64,000 nucleotides of DNA from contig NZ_JACIFF010000001.1 in NCBI RefSeq assembly GCF_014197245.1, forward strand, positions 868,001 through 932,000. The letters run 5' to 3'. Under the pieces are notes generated by a model. It saw nothing but the letters and a program-made list of their open reading frames with translations, was not told the DNA's origin and did not search any database. The stretch comes from Neolewinella aquimaris. GTDB lineage: Bacteria > Bacteroidota > Bacteroidia > Chitinophagales > Saprospiraceae. A program made the translations under genes and the position numbers. Every line of letters starts with the position of its first letter. Position 1 is the stretch's first letter. Positions 26,727 to 35,082 of the stretch are shown piece after piece.

Positions 26727-27287
26727 ATGTCTACTCCCGCGGCTTTTATCTTACCCCTAAAGGGGCTCGGAAAGGGGTTTTATGAGTACGACCTGGCGGT
26801 TGACGATGCTTTCTTTGCTGCTTTCCCCGAGTCGCCCATCGACCGGGCCGCGGTTGACCTGCACCTGATTGTCGATAAGCAGTCGCGGGAAATGGTGATC
26901 GATTTTGCCTTCGTCGGTACGATTGCAACGGATTGTGATCGGTGCCTGGCACCAATCGACTTACCCATCCGCGACCGACGGCAGTTGATCGTAAAGTTCA
27001 CCGCCGAGGCCGAGGAGCAGCGCGATGAGGGAGAGATCGTTTACCTGCATCCGGATACGAATGACTTTAACCTGGCGCCGTTCGTTTACGAAATGGTGGT
27101 ACTGGCCGTTCCGATGATCCGTACCTACGACTGCCGGGAAGGCGAACCGCCCTACCCCTGTGACGAGGAGATGCTCGACCGGATTGACGCAACGTATGCC
27201 ACTCCGGACGATGTCCCTACCGCACCGGAAACCGAGGACGCCAAACCTAGCCCCTGGGATGTACTCAAGGACTTGAACAATAACTAA
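26727..27287 (+). CDS. YceD/DUF177 family protein
   Basis: A 186-residue DUF177 protein. The family pattern is seen in FAFVGTIATDCDRCLAPIDLPI (the two-cysteine C-x-x-C motif) and in the acidic DTNDFNLAPFVYEMVVLAVPM segment that precedes a CREGEPPYPCDEE cysteine pair. YceD is genetically tied to 23S rRNA and L32 metabolism; in E. coli and plants its loss reduces 23S rRNA accumulation. The gene is followed 21 bases later by rpmF, the conserved arrangement. ATG 26727 is chosen over GTG 26694 because the family begins with the MSTPAAFILPLKGL region. Confidence 0.9.
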   Translation: MSTPAAFILPLKGLGKGFYEYDLAVDDAFFAAFPESPIDRAAVDLHLIVDKQSREMVIDFAFVGTIATDCDRCLAPIDLPIRDRRQLIVKFTAEAEEQRDEGEIVYLHPDTNDFNLAPFVYEMVVLAVPMIRTYDCREGEPPYPCDEEMLDRIDATYATPDDVPTAPETEDAKPSPWDVLKDLNNN

Positions 27288-27308
27288 AGCTAAAATTAGA
27301 CATACGCC

Positions 27309-27536
27309 ATGGCACATCCTAAGTCCCGGATTTCCAAGCAACGCAAACGCAAGCGTCGCACTCACTACAAGGCTACCGCCCCGACGCTGACCACCTGTCA
27401 GACCACCGGAGAAGTGCACCAGCCTCACCGGGCCTACAAAGACAGCGACGGTAACCTGTACTACAACGGCAACCTGCTCGTGCAGGCGCCCGAAGTCGTG
27501 GAAGAAACGGTTGAAGATACCGACGACGAGGATTAG
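27309..27536 (+). CDS. rpmF: 50S ribosomal protein L32
   Basis: A 75-residue ribosomal protein. The start MAHPKSRISKQRKRKRRTHYKA is typical of Bacteroidota L32, followed by a single cysteine (TTCQTTGEVHQPHRAYK) instead of the four zinc cysteines of zinc-binding forms. An unusually acidic C-terminal tail (VEETVEDTDDED) makes it somewhat longer than the 57-residue E. coli protein. Coupled with yceD upstream and followed by an intrinsic terminator at 27568. Confidence 0.96.
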   Translation: MAHPKSRISKQRKRKRRTHYKATAPTLTTCQTTGEVHQPHRAYKDSDGNLYYNGNLLVQAPEVVEETVEDTDDED

Positions 27537-27567
27537 TCCCCGTCGTTAGGCTTAATCAACGCTTATT

Positions 27568-27592
27568 AGCCCGCCGGCCCTGCCGGCGGGCT
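27568..27592 (+). terminator. Intrinsic terminator after rpmF
   Basis: AGCCCGCCGGC, loop CCT, and the exact complement GCCGGCGGGCT form an 11-bp stem, followed by ATTTCCGTTTG. The downstream T content is modest but the position after rpmF fits. Confidence 0.8.
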
Positions 27593-27637
27593 ATTTCCGT
27601 TTGGTAACTCTCTTCTATCTTGCGGAAAATACTACCC

Positions 27638-28024
27638 ATGCCCAAGCAGATCATTCAGACAGAAAATGCCCCCGCCCCCGTCGGTGCATACAATCAGGCT
27701 ACCCTGGCCAACGGAACCCTATACGTGAGCGGCCAGATCGCGCTCGACCCCACCAGCGGTGAACTCCTGACCAAAGACATCGAAACGGAAACCCGGCGGG
27801 TGATGGACAACCTACAGGCCATCGTAGAAGCCGGCGGCAGCAGCATGTCACAGGTCCTGAAGTGCGAGGTATTCGTGAGTGACATGGAAGACTTTAGTCG
27901 CATCAATACGGTATACGCGACGTACTTCGACGAAGCCACCGCTCCGGCCCGTGCCCTGGTCCAGGTTGCCAACCTGCCGAAGTACGTCAACGTCGAGATC
28001 AGTTGTATTGCGCTGGTCGACTAA
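27638..28024 (+). CDS. RidA family protein (reactive intermediate deaminase)
   Basis: A 128-residue member of the YjgF/YER057c/UK114 family. RidA hydrolyses enamine/imine intermediates made by PLP enzymes and protects against 2-aminoacrylate. Conserved parts are APAPVGAYNQA, YVSGQIALDP, NLQAIVEAGGSSMSQVLKCEVFV and the arginine-containing PARALVQVANLPKYVNVEISCIA. ATG 27638 gives the standard MPKQIIQTENAP start; the upstream TTG at 27620 lies in a promoter-like CTATCTTGC. It precedes the UbiA-family gene by 15 bases. Confidence 0.93.
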   Translation: MPKQIIQTENAPAPVGAYNQATLANGTLYVSGQIALDPTSGELLTKDIETETRRVMDNLQAIVEAGGSSMSQVLKCEVFVSDMEDFSRINTVYATYFDEATAPARALVQVANLPKYVNVEISCIALVD

Positions 28025-28039
28025 CTAATCCCCTGCGCC

Positions 28040-28900
28040 ATGCTCACTTTTTTGCGCTTCGCCCGCGCCCACACCATCGTCGGCACCACGGTTTCCCTGC
28101 TGGCGCTGTACCTCATGGCTTGTCGGCACCTACACACCTCCGACTGGAGCATGTTCGGTCTCACCCTGGTCAGCTGCCTGTGCGCGAATGTGTACATCAC
28201 GGGCTTGAATCAGTTGACCGACGTCGAGATCGACCGCATCAACAAACCGTACCTCCCATTAGCCAGCGGTGCGTACAGCATTACCACCGGATACGGCATT
28301 GTGGGCCTATGTCTAGTCCTTTCGTTGCTGACCTGCTTCGTGTATCCGCCCTTCCTGCCGGCTACGGTCATTGCCAGCCTGGTCATCGGCACGGCCTATA
28401 GCGTACCGCCGGTCCGCCTCAAGCGATTTCACTTTTGGGCGGCGTTTTGCATCATCGTGGTGCGCGGACTGATCGTAAACCTGCTGCTCTACCTGCACTT
28501 TCGCTGGTGGCTGGGCGATAATCCGGTCATCCCCACCACAGTATGGCTATTGACGGCGGCGGTGTTCACCTTCGGGATCGTGATCGCCTGGTTTAAAGAT
28601 CTTCCCGACACGGAAGGGGACGCGGCGTACGGCATCCGAACTCTCTCGTTGGTAAAAAACCGCAACTGGGTCTACCGCATCGGTGCCCTCTTGCTCCGGG
28701 CCACGCTGGTCGGGGTAGCCTACTTCGCCTTCCGGGAGGGATTTACGGGCATCTGGATCGGCCAGCTCGTACTGCTCGGCGCCTTCGAACTGATCGGTCG
28801 CCGGCTGGATTTAGACCAGCAGACTTCCATCGCCCGCTTCTACCAGAACATCTGGCTCCTCTTCTTCGCCGAATACGCCATCTTCGCCGCATTCGGCTAG
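28040..28900 (+). CDS. UbiA-family prenyltransferase, homogentisate phytyltransferase-like
   Basis: A 286-residue polytopic membrane enzyme with eight to nine helices. The first aspartate-rich motif is in ITGLNQLTDVEIDRINKPYLPLASG, the second in AWFKDLPDTEGDAAYGIRTL. Both are needed for Mg-diphosphate binding. The wording NQLxDVEIDRINKPxLPLASG, and RLKRFHFWAAFCIIVVRG downstream, resemble homogentisate phytyl/solanesyl transferases of cyanobacteria and plants more than MenA, UbiA or haem O synthase. The substrate is inferred: an aromatic acceptor such as homogentisate plus a polyprenyl diphosphate. No tocopherol or quinone pathway gene lies in the window. RidA is immediately upstream. Confidence 0.8.
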   Translation: MLTFLRFARAHTIVGTTVSLLALYLMACRHLHTSDWSMFGLTLVSCLCANVYITGLNQLTDVEIDRINKPYLPLASGAYSITTGYGIVGLCLVLSLLTCFVYPPFLPATVIASLVIGTAYSVPPVRLKRFHFWAAFCIIVVRGLIVNLLLYLHFRWWLGDNPVIPTTVWLLTAAVFTFGIVIAWFKDLPDTEGDAAYGIRTLSLVKNRNWVYRIGALLLRATLVGVAYFAFREGFTGIWIGQLVLLGAFELIGRRLDLDQQTSIARFYQNIWLLFFAEYAIFAAFG

Positions 28901-28928
28901 CACAACGCGGTCTCCCGACCGCGAAAGT

Positions 28929-28948
28929 AAAAAGCTGCCTCCGGCAGC
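28929..28948 (-). terminator. Terminator-like hairpin facing left
   Basis: On the minus strand GCTGCC-GGA-GGCAGC is followed directly by TTTTTAC, the form of an intrinsic terminator. A second perfect hairpin (CGCGGTC-TCCC-GACCGCG, 28906-28923) lies next to it. No minus-strand gene is seen to the right that would need it; the plus-strand prenyltransferase gene ends just before. Confidence 0.5.
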
Positions 28949-29019
28949 GATGCCCCCCCCGACGAGCAGCTCGCTCCTTTCCATTTACTTTGCACCCGCG
29001 TACCCGCCAAACAAAACAA

Positions 29020-31053
29020 ATGACCCCACCTACCCCTAAAAAAATCCGCAAAGAACTCCTCCTCCACGGCGACACCCGCTACGACGATTACTACTGGATG
29101 AATCAGCGGGAGGACCCCGAAGTGCTCGCTCACCTCGCCGCCGAGAATGCCTACTTCGAAGCGAAAATGGCTCACCTGAAGGACTTTCGCGAGCAGCTCT
29201 TTCAGGAAATCAAGGGCAAAATCAAGGAGGACGACAGCAGCGTTCCCTACACCAACCGGGGATACATCTACCGCACCAGCTACGAAGTGGGCGACCAGTA
29301 CCCGCGCTACTTCCGCAAGCCAGTCTCCGGAGAGGAGGAGGAGCTGATGTTTAACCTCAACGAGATGGCCGAACCCTACGACTACTACGAGGTGGGGGCA
29401 ATGGCCGTGAGCGACGACAACCGCTACGTCAGCTACGGCGAAGACACCCTGAGCCGGCGGATCTACACCATCCACATCAAGGACATGCTGACGGGGCGCA
29501 ACCTGCCCGACCAGATCCCCAATACCACCGCCGGCAGCGTATGGAGCGCGGACGGGCAGTACCTCTTCTACTCCGTCAAGGATGAAGCCCTACGCCCCTA
29601 CAAAATCATGCGCCACCGGCTCGGGACGGCACCCCAGGATGACGAGGTCGTGTATGAAGAAAAAGACGAAACCTTCCGCGCCTACGTCTACCGCAGCAAG
29701 TCACGCAAGTACGTCGTCATCGGCTCCGCACAGACGGTAAGCACCGAGTACCGGCTACTGGAAGCGACGAATCCGCTGGGAGAACCCCGACTTTTTCAGG
29801 CGCGGGAGCGAAACCTGGAATACGGCATCGAGCACATCGACGAGCGCTTTTACGTGCTGACCAACTACGGGGCCAAAAACTTTCAGCTGATGGTCACGCC
29901 GGAGGACAGTACCAGCAAGGAACACTGGGAAACCGTTATCCCAAACCGACCCGACGTACTGCTCGAAGGCGTCGACTTATTCCGGGACTACCTTGTGCTG
30001 AGCGAGCGCGAAAACGGTCTGACGCGGCTACGGGTACGCCCCTTCGACGGGGAGGAGTACTACCTTGATTTCCGCGATGCGGCGTACATGGCGTATACAA
30101 GTACCAATCCCGATATGGAGTCGGAAGTACTCCGCTACGGCTACCAGAGTATGACCACCCCGCCGAGCACATTCGACTTCAACATGCGGACCCGCGACCG
30201 CACCCTCCTGAAGCAGCAGCCCGTTCTGGGTGATTTCGATCCGAAAAACTACGAGACGGAGCGCGTCTTTTCCGAGTCCCGCGACGGCACCCGGGTGCCA
30301 CTCAGTATCGTGTACCGAAAGGGTACGCCACGGGACGGAACCGCTCCCCTGCTGCTATATGCTTACGGCAGTTACGGGCACAGCATGGATCCGAGCTTCA
30401 GCATCACCCGCCTCAGTCTGCTCGACCGGGGGATGATTTTTGTCATCGCCCACATTCGCGGTGGTGAGGAAATGGGCCGTCACTGGTACGAGGAGGGCAA
30501 ACTGCTTAATAAAAAGAACACCTTCCACGATTTCATCGACGCCGCCGAGTGGCTCGTGAAGCACGACTATACGCGCACGGATCGCCTGTACGCCATGGGA
30601 GGAAGTGCCGGAGGATTGCTGATCGGGGTGGTGGCGAATCTTCGTCCGGACCTGTTTGCGGGACTGGTTTCCCAGGTACCGTTCGTTGACGTGGTCACCA
30701 CGATGCTCGACGACTCCATTCCCCTCACTACCGGGGAGTACGACGAGTGGGGAAATCCGAACGATGCAGAGTTTTACCACTACATCAAAAGCTACAGCCC
30801 GGTAGACCAGGTGGAGGCGAAGGCCTATCCGAAAATGCTCGTCACTACCGGCCTGCACGACAGCCAGGTGCAGTACTGGGAGCCCGCCAAGTGGGTCGCA
30901 AAGCTGCGGGAGCTGAAGACCGACGACAACGACATCCTGTTCCACACCAATCTGGAGGCCGGCCACGGCGGTGCGTCGGGCCGCTTCGAACGGATCAGGG
31001 AAGTGGCCCGCGACTACGCCTGGGTGCTCGATCAGGCGGGGCTCGCGCAATAA
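29020..31053 (+). CDS. ptrB: Oligopeptidase B (S9A serine peptidase)
   Basis: A 677-residue prolyl-oligopeptidase-family enzyme that cleaves short peptides after basic residues. The N-terminal seven-bladed propeller covers residues about 70-400 and opens with HGDTRYDDYYWMNQREDPEVLAHLAAEN. The alpha/beta hydrolase domain has the nucleophile S529 in AMGGSAGGLLIG, an oxyanion and channel segment HIRGGEEMGRHWYEEGKL, and the catalytic histidine in EAGHGGASGR. There is no signal peptide, so it is cytoplasmic. The frame extends to TTG 28990, but this lies in the TTACTTTG promoter-like element, and ATG 29020 is used. Confidence 0.94.
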   Translation: MTPPTPKKIRKELLLHGDTRYDDYYWMNQREDPEVLAHLAAENAYFEAKMAHLKDFREQLFQEIKGKIKEDDSSVPYTNRGYIYRTSYEVGDQYPRYFRKPVSGEEEELMFNLNEMAEPYDYYEVGAMAVSDDNRYVSYGEDTLSRRIYTIHIKDMLTGRNLPDQIPNTTAGSVWSADGQYLFYSVKDEALRPYKIMRHRLGTAPQDDEVVYEEKDETFRAYVYRSKSRKYVVIGSAQTVSTEYRLLEATNPLGEPRLFQARERNLEYGIEHIDERFYVLTNYGAKNFQLMVTPEDSTSKEHWETVIPNRPDVLLEGVDLFRDYLVLSERENGLTRLRVRPFDGEEYYLDFRDAAYMAYTSTNPDMESEVLRYGYQSMTTPPSTFDFNMRTRDRTLLKQQPVLGDFDPKNYETERVFSESRDGTRVPLSIVYRKGTPRDGTAPLLLYAYGSYGHSMDPSFSITRLSLLDRGMIFVIAHIRGGEEMGRHWYEEGKLLNKKNTFHDFIDAAEWLVKHDYTRTDRLYAMGGSAGGLLIGVVANLRPDLFAGLVSQVPFVDVVTTMLDDSIPLTTGEYDEWGNPNDAEFYHYIKSYSPVDQVEAKAYPKMLVTTGLHDSQVQYWEPAKWVAKLRELKTDDNDILFHTNLEAGHGGASGRFERIREVARDYAWVLDQAGLAQ

Positions 31054-31088
31054 AAAACTCCCGACGCCGGACGGGCCGACGCGGGAGT
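31052..31088 (-). terminator. Intrinsic terminator of the minus-strand lipoprotein gene
   Basis: On the minus strand an ACTCCCG arm pairs with CGGGAGT (31057-31063 with 31082-31088), with a partly self-complementary 18-base loop, followed by five T before the ptrB stop. It lies 37 bases beyond the stop of the lipoprotein gene. Confidence 0.7.
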
Positions 31089-31125
31089 ACTTCAAATACG
31101 GGAAATGATTAACGAGTCAGTGGGG

Positions 31126-32319
31126 TTATATCAGTCGGTGGCTATCGGCCAACCGGTTTTGTAGGTGGGGTTTGAGCACCGCTACCGCATCCAAAATGAG
31201 TGATTCGTTGGTCGGAAACTGACGGGGCTGATTGCCGATGCGGCGGCGGCTGTCGCCACTCAGTGCCCGGGGGTCACCGCGGTAGGTGCTGGCGTAGTGC
31301 TCGAATACGGCCTCCGCGGAGAGTTCTTCTTCGTCGACCACCCGCTGCCGGCGCAGGTCGTACAGCTGCATGCTGCCGGTGACGAAGGCGGATTTTTGCT
31401 GCAGTACCTCTAAAATTTCAGCACGCACGATCACTTTGCGCGGTCGGGTGATGTCGTTGCCCAGGCTGTCCTTGGCGACGTTGCCGCGGGAATCGAGCAC
31501 GTATTCCTCACCGTCTATAATCTGTTTTTCGTCTACGTAGCTGCGTTCGGAAATGCGTTCCGGGCTGACGGCAATGTCGCGAATGACGATCCTGGCACTG
31601 TAGTCGTAGGAGCGATCGTCGCGGCGGTGGAAATCGAATACCCGCCAGCGGTCGTCCATGTTGTCGGTACGCAGGCGCAGCAGTTCGTCTTCGAAACCGC
31701 GGGGCAGGTAGCCGCCGCTCTGATTGACCACGTCGACGGTCACGTACACCTTACCCAGCTGCTCGGCCTCCGCCTGTAGCGTGTAGCTGTCGCGGTAGTT
31801 GCTGCGGTAGCGGTCGGTGCGCTCGAAGGAGGAATAGGCGGCCCGGGCGGCTGACTTATCTCCCCGACGGCCGGCCTCCAGTTCAGACAGGGCTTGGCGG
31901 TAAACCTGGTCCGCGGCCCGATTGGTAGCCTCCGCCAGGGGGCCTTCCACCTTCACGAACCGGAAATTAGCCTTGCGACCGTTCTTGTCGGTGAGCGGAA
32001 GCAGCGGCCGTAGCGCATCCTGCCGCTGCTTGAGGTTGTCGTAGATGGCGTGGACGCGTACCCAGTCTACTTCCGGTTTTTTCTTCAAAAATTCAGCGCG
32101 GTTAACGTCCTCCTCGTTGGCACGATTCACGGCGGTTTCGAGGGCAGCGACGTACTTCGGGTTCTTTTTTTGCTTTCCCGTCAGCCGGCGCTGGGCGACC
32201 GCGATCGTCTTCTCGTAGTTGCCGGATTCCACCAGCGACTGAACGGAGGTACAGGAGGGAACCGCCAGGACAACCAGTCCCAGCAGCAGGAGCAATGGAT
32301 GGATGGCGGCGCGTTGCAT
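31126..32319 (-). CDS. Lipoprotein of unknown function
   Basis: A 397-residue lipoprotein; the signal ends in the lipobox AVPSC (cysteine 23). Residues about 25-200 are charged and helical, starting TSVQSLVESGNYEKTIAVAQRRLTG, which reads like TPR-type helical repeats. The second half (KVYVTVDVVNQSGGYLPRGFEDELLRL to the C-terminus) is predicted alpha/beta and ends LILDAVAVLKPHLQNRLAD. I do not know a function; similar lipoproteins occur through the Bacteroidota. It is transcribed alone, with a terminator downstream and the ctlX gene 78 bases upstream on the same strand. Confidence 0.85.
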   Translation of the reverse strand: MQRAAIHPLLLLLGLVVLAVPSCTSVQSLVESGNYEKTIAVAQRRLTGKQKKNPKYVAALETAVNRANEEDVNRAEFLKKKPEVDWVRVHAIYDNLKQRQDALRPLLPLTDKNGRKANFRFVKVEGPLAEATNRAADQVYRQALSELEAGRRGDKSAARAAYSSFERTDRYRSNYRDSYTLQAEAEQLGKVYVTVDVVNQSGGYLPRGFEDELLRLRTDNMDDRWRVFDFHRRDDRSYDYSARIVIRDIAVSPERISERSYVDEKQIIDGEEYVLDSRGNVAKDSLGNDITRPRKVIVRAEILEVLQQKSAFVTGSMQLYDLRRQRVVDEEELSAEAVFEHYASTYRGDPRALSGDSRRRIGNQPRQFPTNESLILDAVAVLKPHLQNRLADSHRLI

Positions 32320-32397
32320 GTCGTTTCGTTTACGACAAAACTAGGCCCGGCCGCCCGGGAAAATCGATACGGAAGGGTTAAAGGAAATTAAGGTGTG

Positions 32398-33321
32398 TTA
32401 ACGGGTTTCGAGGTAGATCTCCCCCAGCATACAGCGGGCGCTGCCCCCGCCGTAGCGCTCGATGGTCGACAGGTCGGTGTGTACGATCCGCATGTTTTCC
32501 GGCTCCATCAGGGCGTCCCGCTGCGCGTCATCCAGGGAGGTAAAGGCGGCGGTAGACATGATCCAGGCCGGCCCCTCCGTGGTCTTCACTTCCAGTGCGT
32601 TACCGGCGAATTGGTCTACCTGCTCCAGGGAAAGTCCTACGATGCGTTTACCCGAAAGCAGCAGGCTCTCGGTCAGCTTACTTTTTTCTTCGGCGTCGGT
32701 CACCGCATCCAGACATACGATGACGTGTGTCGTTCCGATCGCCATCATCACGTTGGTGTGGTAGATCACCGCCCCCCGGGCGTCGTAGGCGTGGAAGGTG
32801 ATGGGCTGGTAATCCATCAGCTCGCACCAGTCGTGGACGGCCTCGCGGGTACACCGCTGCGACAGGCAGGCGTAGGCTACTTTTCGGTCCCGGTCCAGGA
32901 GGAGCGACCCCGTGCTTTCGAGAAAACAATCTTCCGCCTCCCATACCGACAGATCGAGGTGGCGATCGACGCGGTAGCGGCTTTTGAGCATCTCGACGAC
33001 GTCTTCCCGCCGCTCGAGCCTGCGTTGGGGCCAGTAGGTCGGATAAGTGACCAGAGTACCATCGGGGTGGGTCGAAAACCAGTTGTTGGGGAACACCGCG
33101 TCGGGCTTCACCGGGCTAGCGGTATCCTCGATGACCGTGACTTCTACACCGGCAGTGCGCAACAGGTCCACGAAGCGGTCGAACTCCTCCACGGCCCGAT
33201 CGCCGATGGAGCCGAAACTTTCATTTGAAACGACCTCCTGGAAGGAGTTGTCGGCTACGGTCTCACTGGCGCGCGCAAAGTTGGCGGGCCGTACCATGAG
33301 CAGGTGGTGGGTGGTTTGCAT
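32398..33321 (-). CDS. ctlX: Citrulline utilization hydrolase CtlX-type amidinotransferase
   Basis: A 307-residue member of the guanidine-modifying superfamily (arginine deiminase / dimethylarginine dimethylaminohydrolase fold). Visible motifs are DAVFPNNWFSTHPDGT (substrate carboxylate binding) and WEAEDCFLESTGSLLLDR. The catalytic histidine H188 is in YHTNVMMAIG, and the nucleophile C297 is in GGGSARCMLGEI. The name CtlX comes from citrulline hydrolase annotation in Bacteroidota; the actual substrate (citrulline, arginine or a methylarginine) is not decided by sequence. It is divergent from the gamma-glutamyltransferase gene. Confidence 0.88.
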   Translation of the reverse strand: MQTTHHLLMVRPANFARASETVADNSFQEVVSNESFGSIGDRAVEEFDRFVDLLRTAGVEVTVIEDTASPVKPDAVFPNNWFSTHPDGTLVTYPTYWPQRRLERREDVVEMLKSRYRVDRHLDLSVWEAEDCFLESTGSLLLDRDRKVAYACLSQRCTREAVHDWCELMDYQPITFHAYDARGAVIYHTNVMMAIGTTHVIVCLDAVTDAEEKSKLTESLLLSGKRIVGLSLEQVDQFAGNALEVKTTEGPAWIMSTAAFTSLDDAQRDALMEPENMRIVHTDLSTIERYGGGSARCMLGEIYLETR

Positions 33322-33392
33322 GTCGTAAGCTGGTTAGGGCACGGCGAAGTTGCGAAGATTTACCCATATTGTCCTACCCAAATGACCAAGCC

Positions 33393-35081
33393 ATGCGTTA
33401 CTTACCGTTCGCGCTACTCCTTCTATTCCTCGGATGCCGTGAAACGCCGCGGGTAGACTACGAAGCACAGAAATCCGGCACCTTTCCGAAGGCTGCGATC
33501 GCCGGTCCCCACCCCCTCGCAACGGAAGCCGGGCTCGACGTGCTGCGGCGGGGAGGAAACGCCATCGATGCGGCGGTGGCCATGCAGTTCGCGATGGCGG
33601 TCGTCTACCCCCGCGCCGGAAATATAGGGGGCGGGGGCTTCCTGGTGTACCGTCCGGCAGATGGAGAGGCCATCACCCTTGACTACCGGGAGATCGCGCC
33701 CGCCGCAGCCAGCCGGGATATGTACCTCGACGCGGATGGTGAGGTCATCGCCGACCTCAGCACCCGGGGACATCTGGCGGTCGGCGTACCGGGGACGGTT
33801 GCGGGGATCGCCTCCATGCACGAACGCTTCGGGAGTCTGCCGTGGGAGGAACTTGTCCAGCCCGCGATCGATTACGCCAGCGAAGGCTACCGCCTCAGCG
33901 AGAGTGAAGTGTCGCGCCTGAAGAGCTACCACGCGGACTTTGCCGCCTTCAACGACCAGACCCCCTTCTCCGACAGCACCGTTGTGGCGGGGACGCAGGT
34001 GCAACAACCGGATCTGGGAGCAACGCTGATCCGGATCCGCGACCGCGGGCGGGCCGGTTTTTACGAAGGCGAGACAGCGCGGCTCATCGTGGCGGAAATG
34101 GAAAGCGGGGGCGGGCTGATCACCGCCGAAGACCTGCGCAGCTACGCGCCTAAGTGGAAAGCACCCATTACCAAAGATTACAAAGGGTACCGCATCATCT
34201 CCATGCCGCCGAGCAGCAGTGGCGGGGTTGCGCTGGCACAGATGACCGAGATGCTGGAAAACTATCCGCTGGCCGAATACGGCTTCCATTCTCCGCGTGC
34301 CGTGCAGGTGACCGTGGAGGCCATGCGCCGGGCCTACGCCGACCGGGCGGAGTACCTGGGGGATGCGGACTTTTACCCCGTCCCCGTCGATTCGCTGCTC
34401 GACGATCACTACCTCCGTGCGCGAATGGCGGATTTTCGAGCGGATACGGCCGGCACCAGTGAGGCCATCCTGGCCGGACCAATGCCCATGAAGGAAACCT
34501 ACGAAACGACCCACATCAGCATCGTAGACAGTATGGGCAATGCCGTCAGCATCACCACCACCCTGAACGGAAACTTCGGCAGTAAGGTCATGGTCGACGG
34601 CGGCGGGTTCTTCCTCAACAACGAGATGGACGACTTCAGCGCCAAGCCCGGCGTACCCAACATGTTCGGACTGGTCGGCAAGGAAGCAAACGCCATCCAG
34701 CCGGGTAAGCGCATGCTGTCGAGCATGACGCCGACCATCGTCGAGCAAGACGGCCGCCTCTTTATGGTGCTCGGCGCACCGGGCGGGTCGACCATCATCA
34801 CGGCAGTACTCCAGACCTTCCTAAACGTCACCGAATACGGCATGGACCTACCGGAGGCCGTTGCGGCTCCCCGCTTCCACCACCAATGGTTGCCCGACGA
34901 GATCAAATACGAAGGTGGCGGCCTGGCTAAGGACACGAGAGATAGCCTTGAAGCACTCGGTTACCAATTCCGGGAAGTAGAATCGATGGCCGTGATCAAA
35001 GCCATCCTGGTTATGCCGGATGGCACTCTCCGCGTTGCCGCCGACCCCCGCAATCCGGACGACGACGTAGCCGGTTACTAA
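33393..35081 (+). CDS. ggt: Gamma-glutamyltransferase, lipoprotein
   Basis: A 562-residue N-terminal nucleophile hydrolase that transfers or hydrolyses gamma-glutamyl groups of glutathione and related peptides. The signal ends in the lipobox LFLGC (cysteine about 15), so it is anchored in the periplasm or outer membrane. The large subunit begins ATEAGLDVLRRGGNAIDAAVAMQF. Autocleavage occurs before the nucleophile T372 in ETTHISIVDSMGNAVS. The small subunit carries LNNEMDDFS and GKRMLSSMTPTIV, followed by the glycine-rich LGAPGGSTIITAV. ATG 33393 provides the signal; the frame's earlier TTG-type start at 33369 is less likely. It converges with aspC with one base between the stop codons. Confidence 0.94.
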   Translation: MRYLPFALLLLFLGCRETPRVDYEAQKSGTFPKAAIAGPHPLATEAGLDVLRRGGNAIDAAVAMQFAMAVVYPRAGNIGGGGFLVYRPADGEAITLDYREIAPAAASRDMYLDADGEVIADLSTRGHLAVGVPGTVAGIASMHERFGSLPWEELVQPAIDYASEGYRLSESEVSRLKSYHADFAAFNDQTPFSDSTVVAGTQVQQPDLGATLIRIRDRGRAGFYEGETARLIVAEMESGGGLITAEDLRSYAPKWKAPITKDYKGYRIISMPPSSSGGVALAQMTEMLENYPLAEYGFHSPRAVQVTVEAMRRAYADRAEYLGDADFYPVPVDSLLDDHYLRARMADFRADTAGTSEAILAGPMPMKETYETTHISIVDSMGNAVSITTTLNGNFGSKVMVDGGGFFLNNEMDDFSAKPGVPNMFGLVGKEANAIQPGKRMLSSMTPTIVEQDGRLFMVLGAPGGSTIITAVLQTFLNVTEYGMDLPEAVAAPRFHHQWLPDEIKYEGGGLAKDTRDSLEALGYQFREVESMAVIKAILVMPDGTLRVAADPRNPDDDVAGY

Positions 35082-35082
35082 G

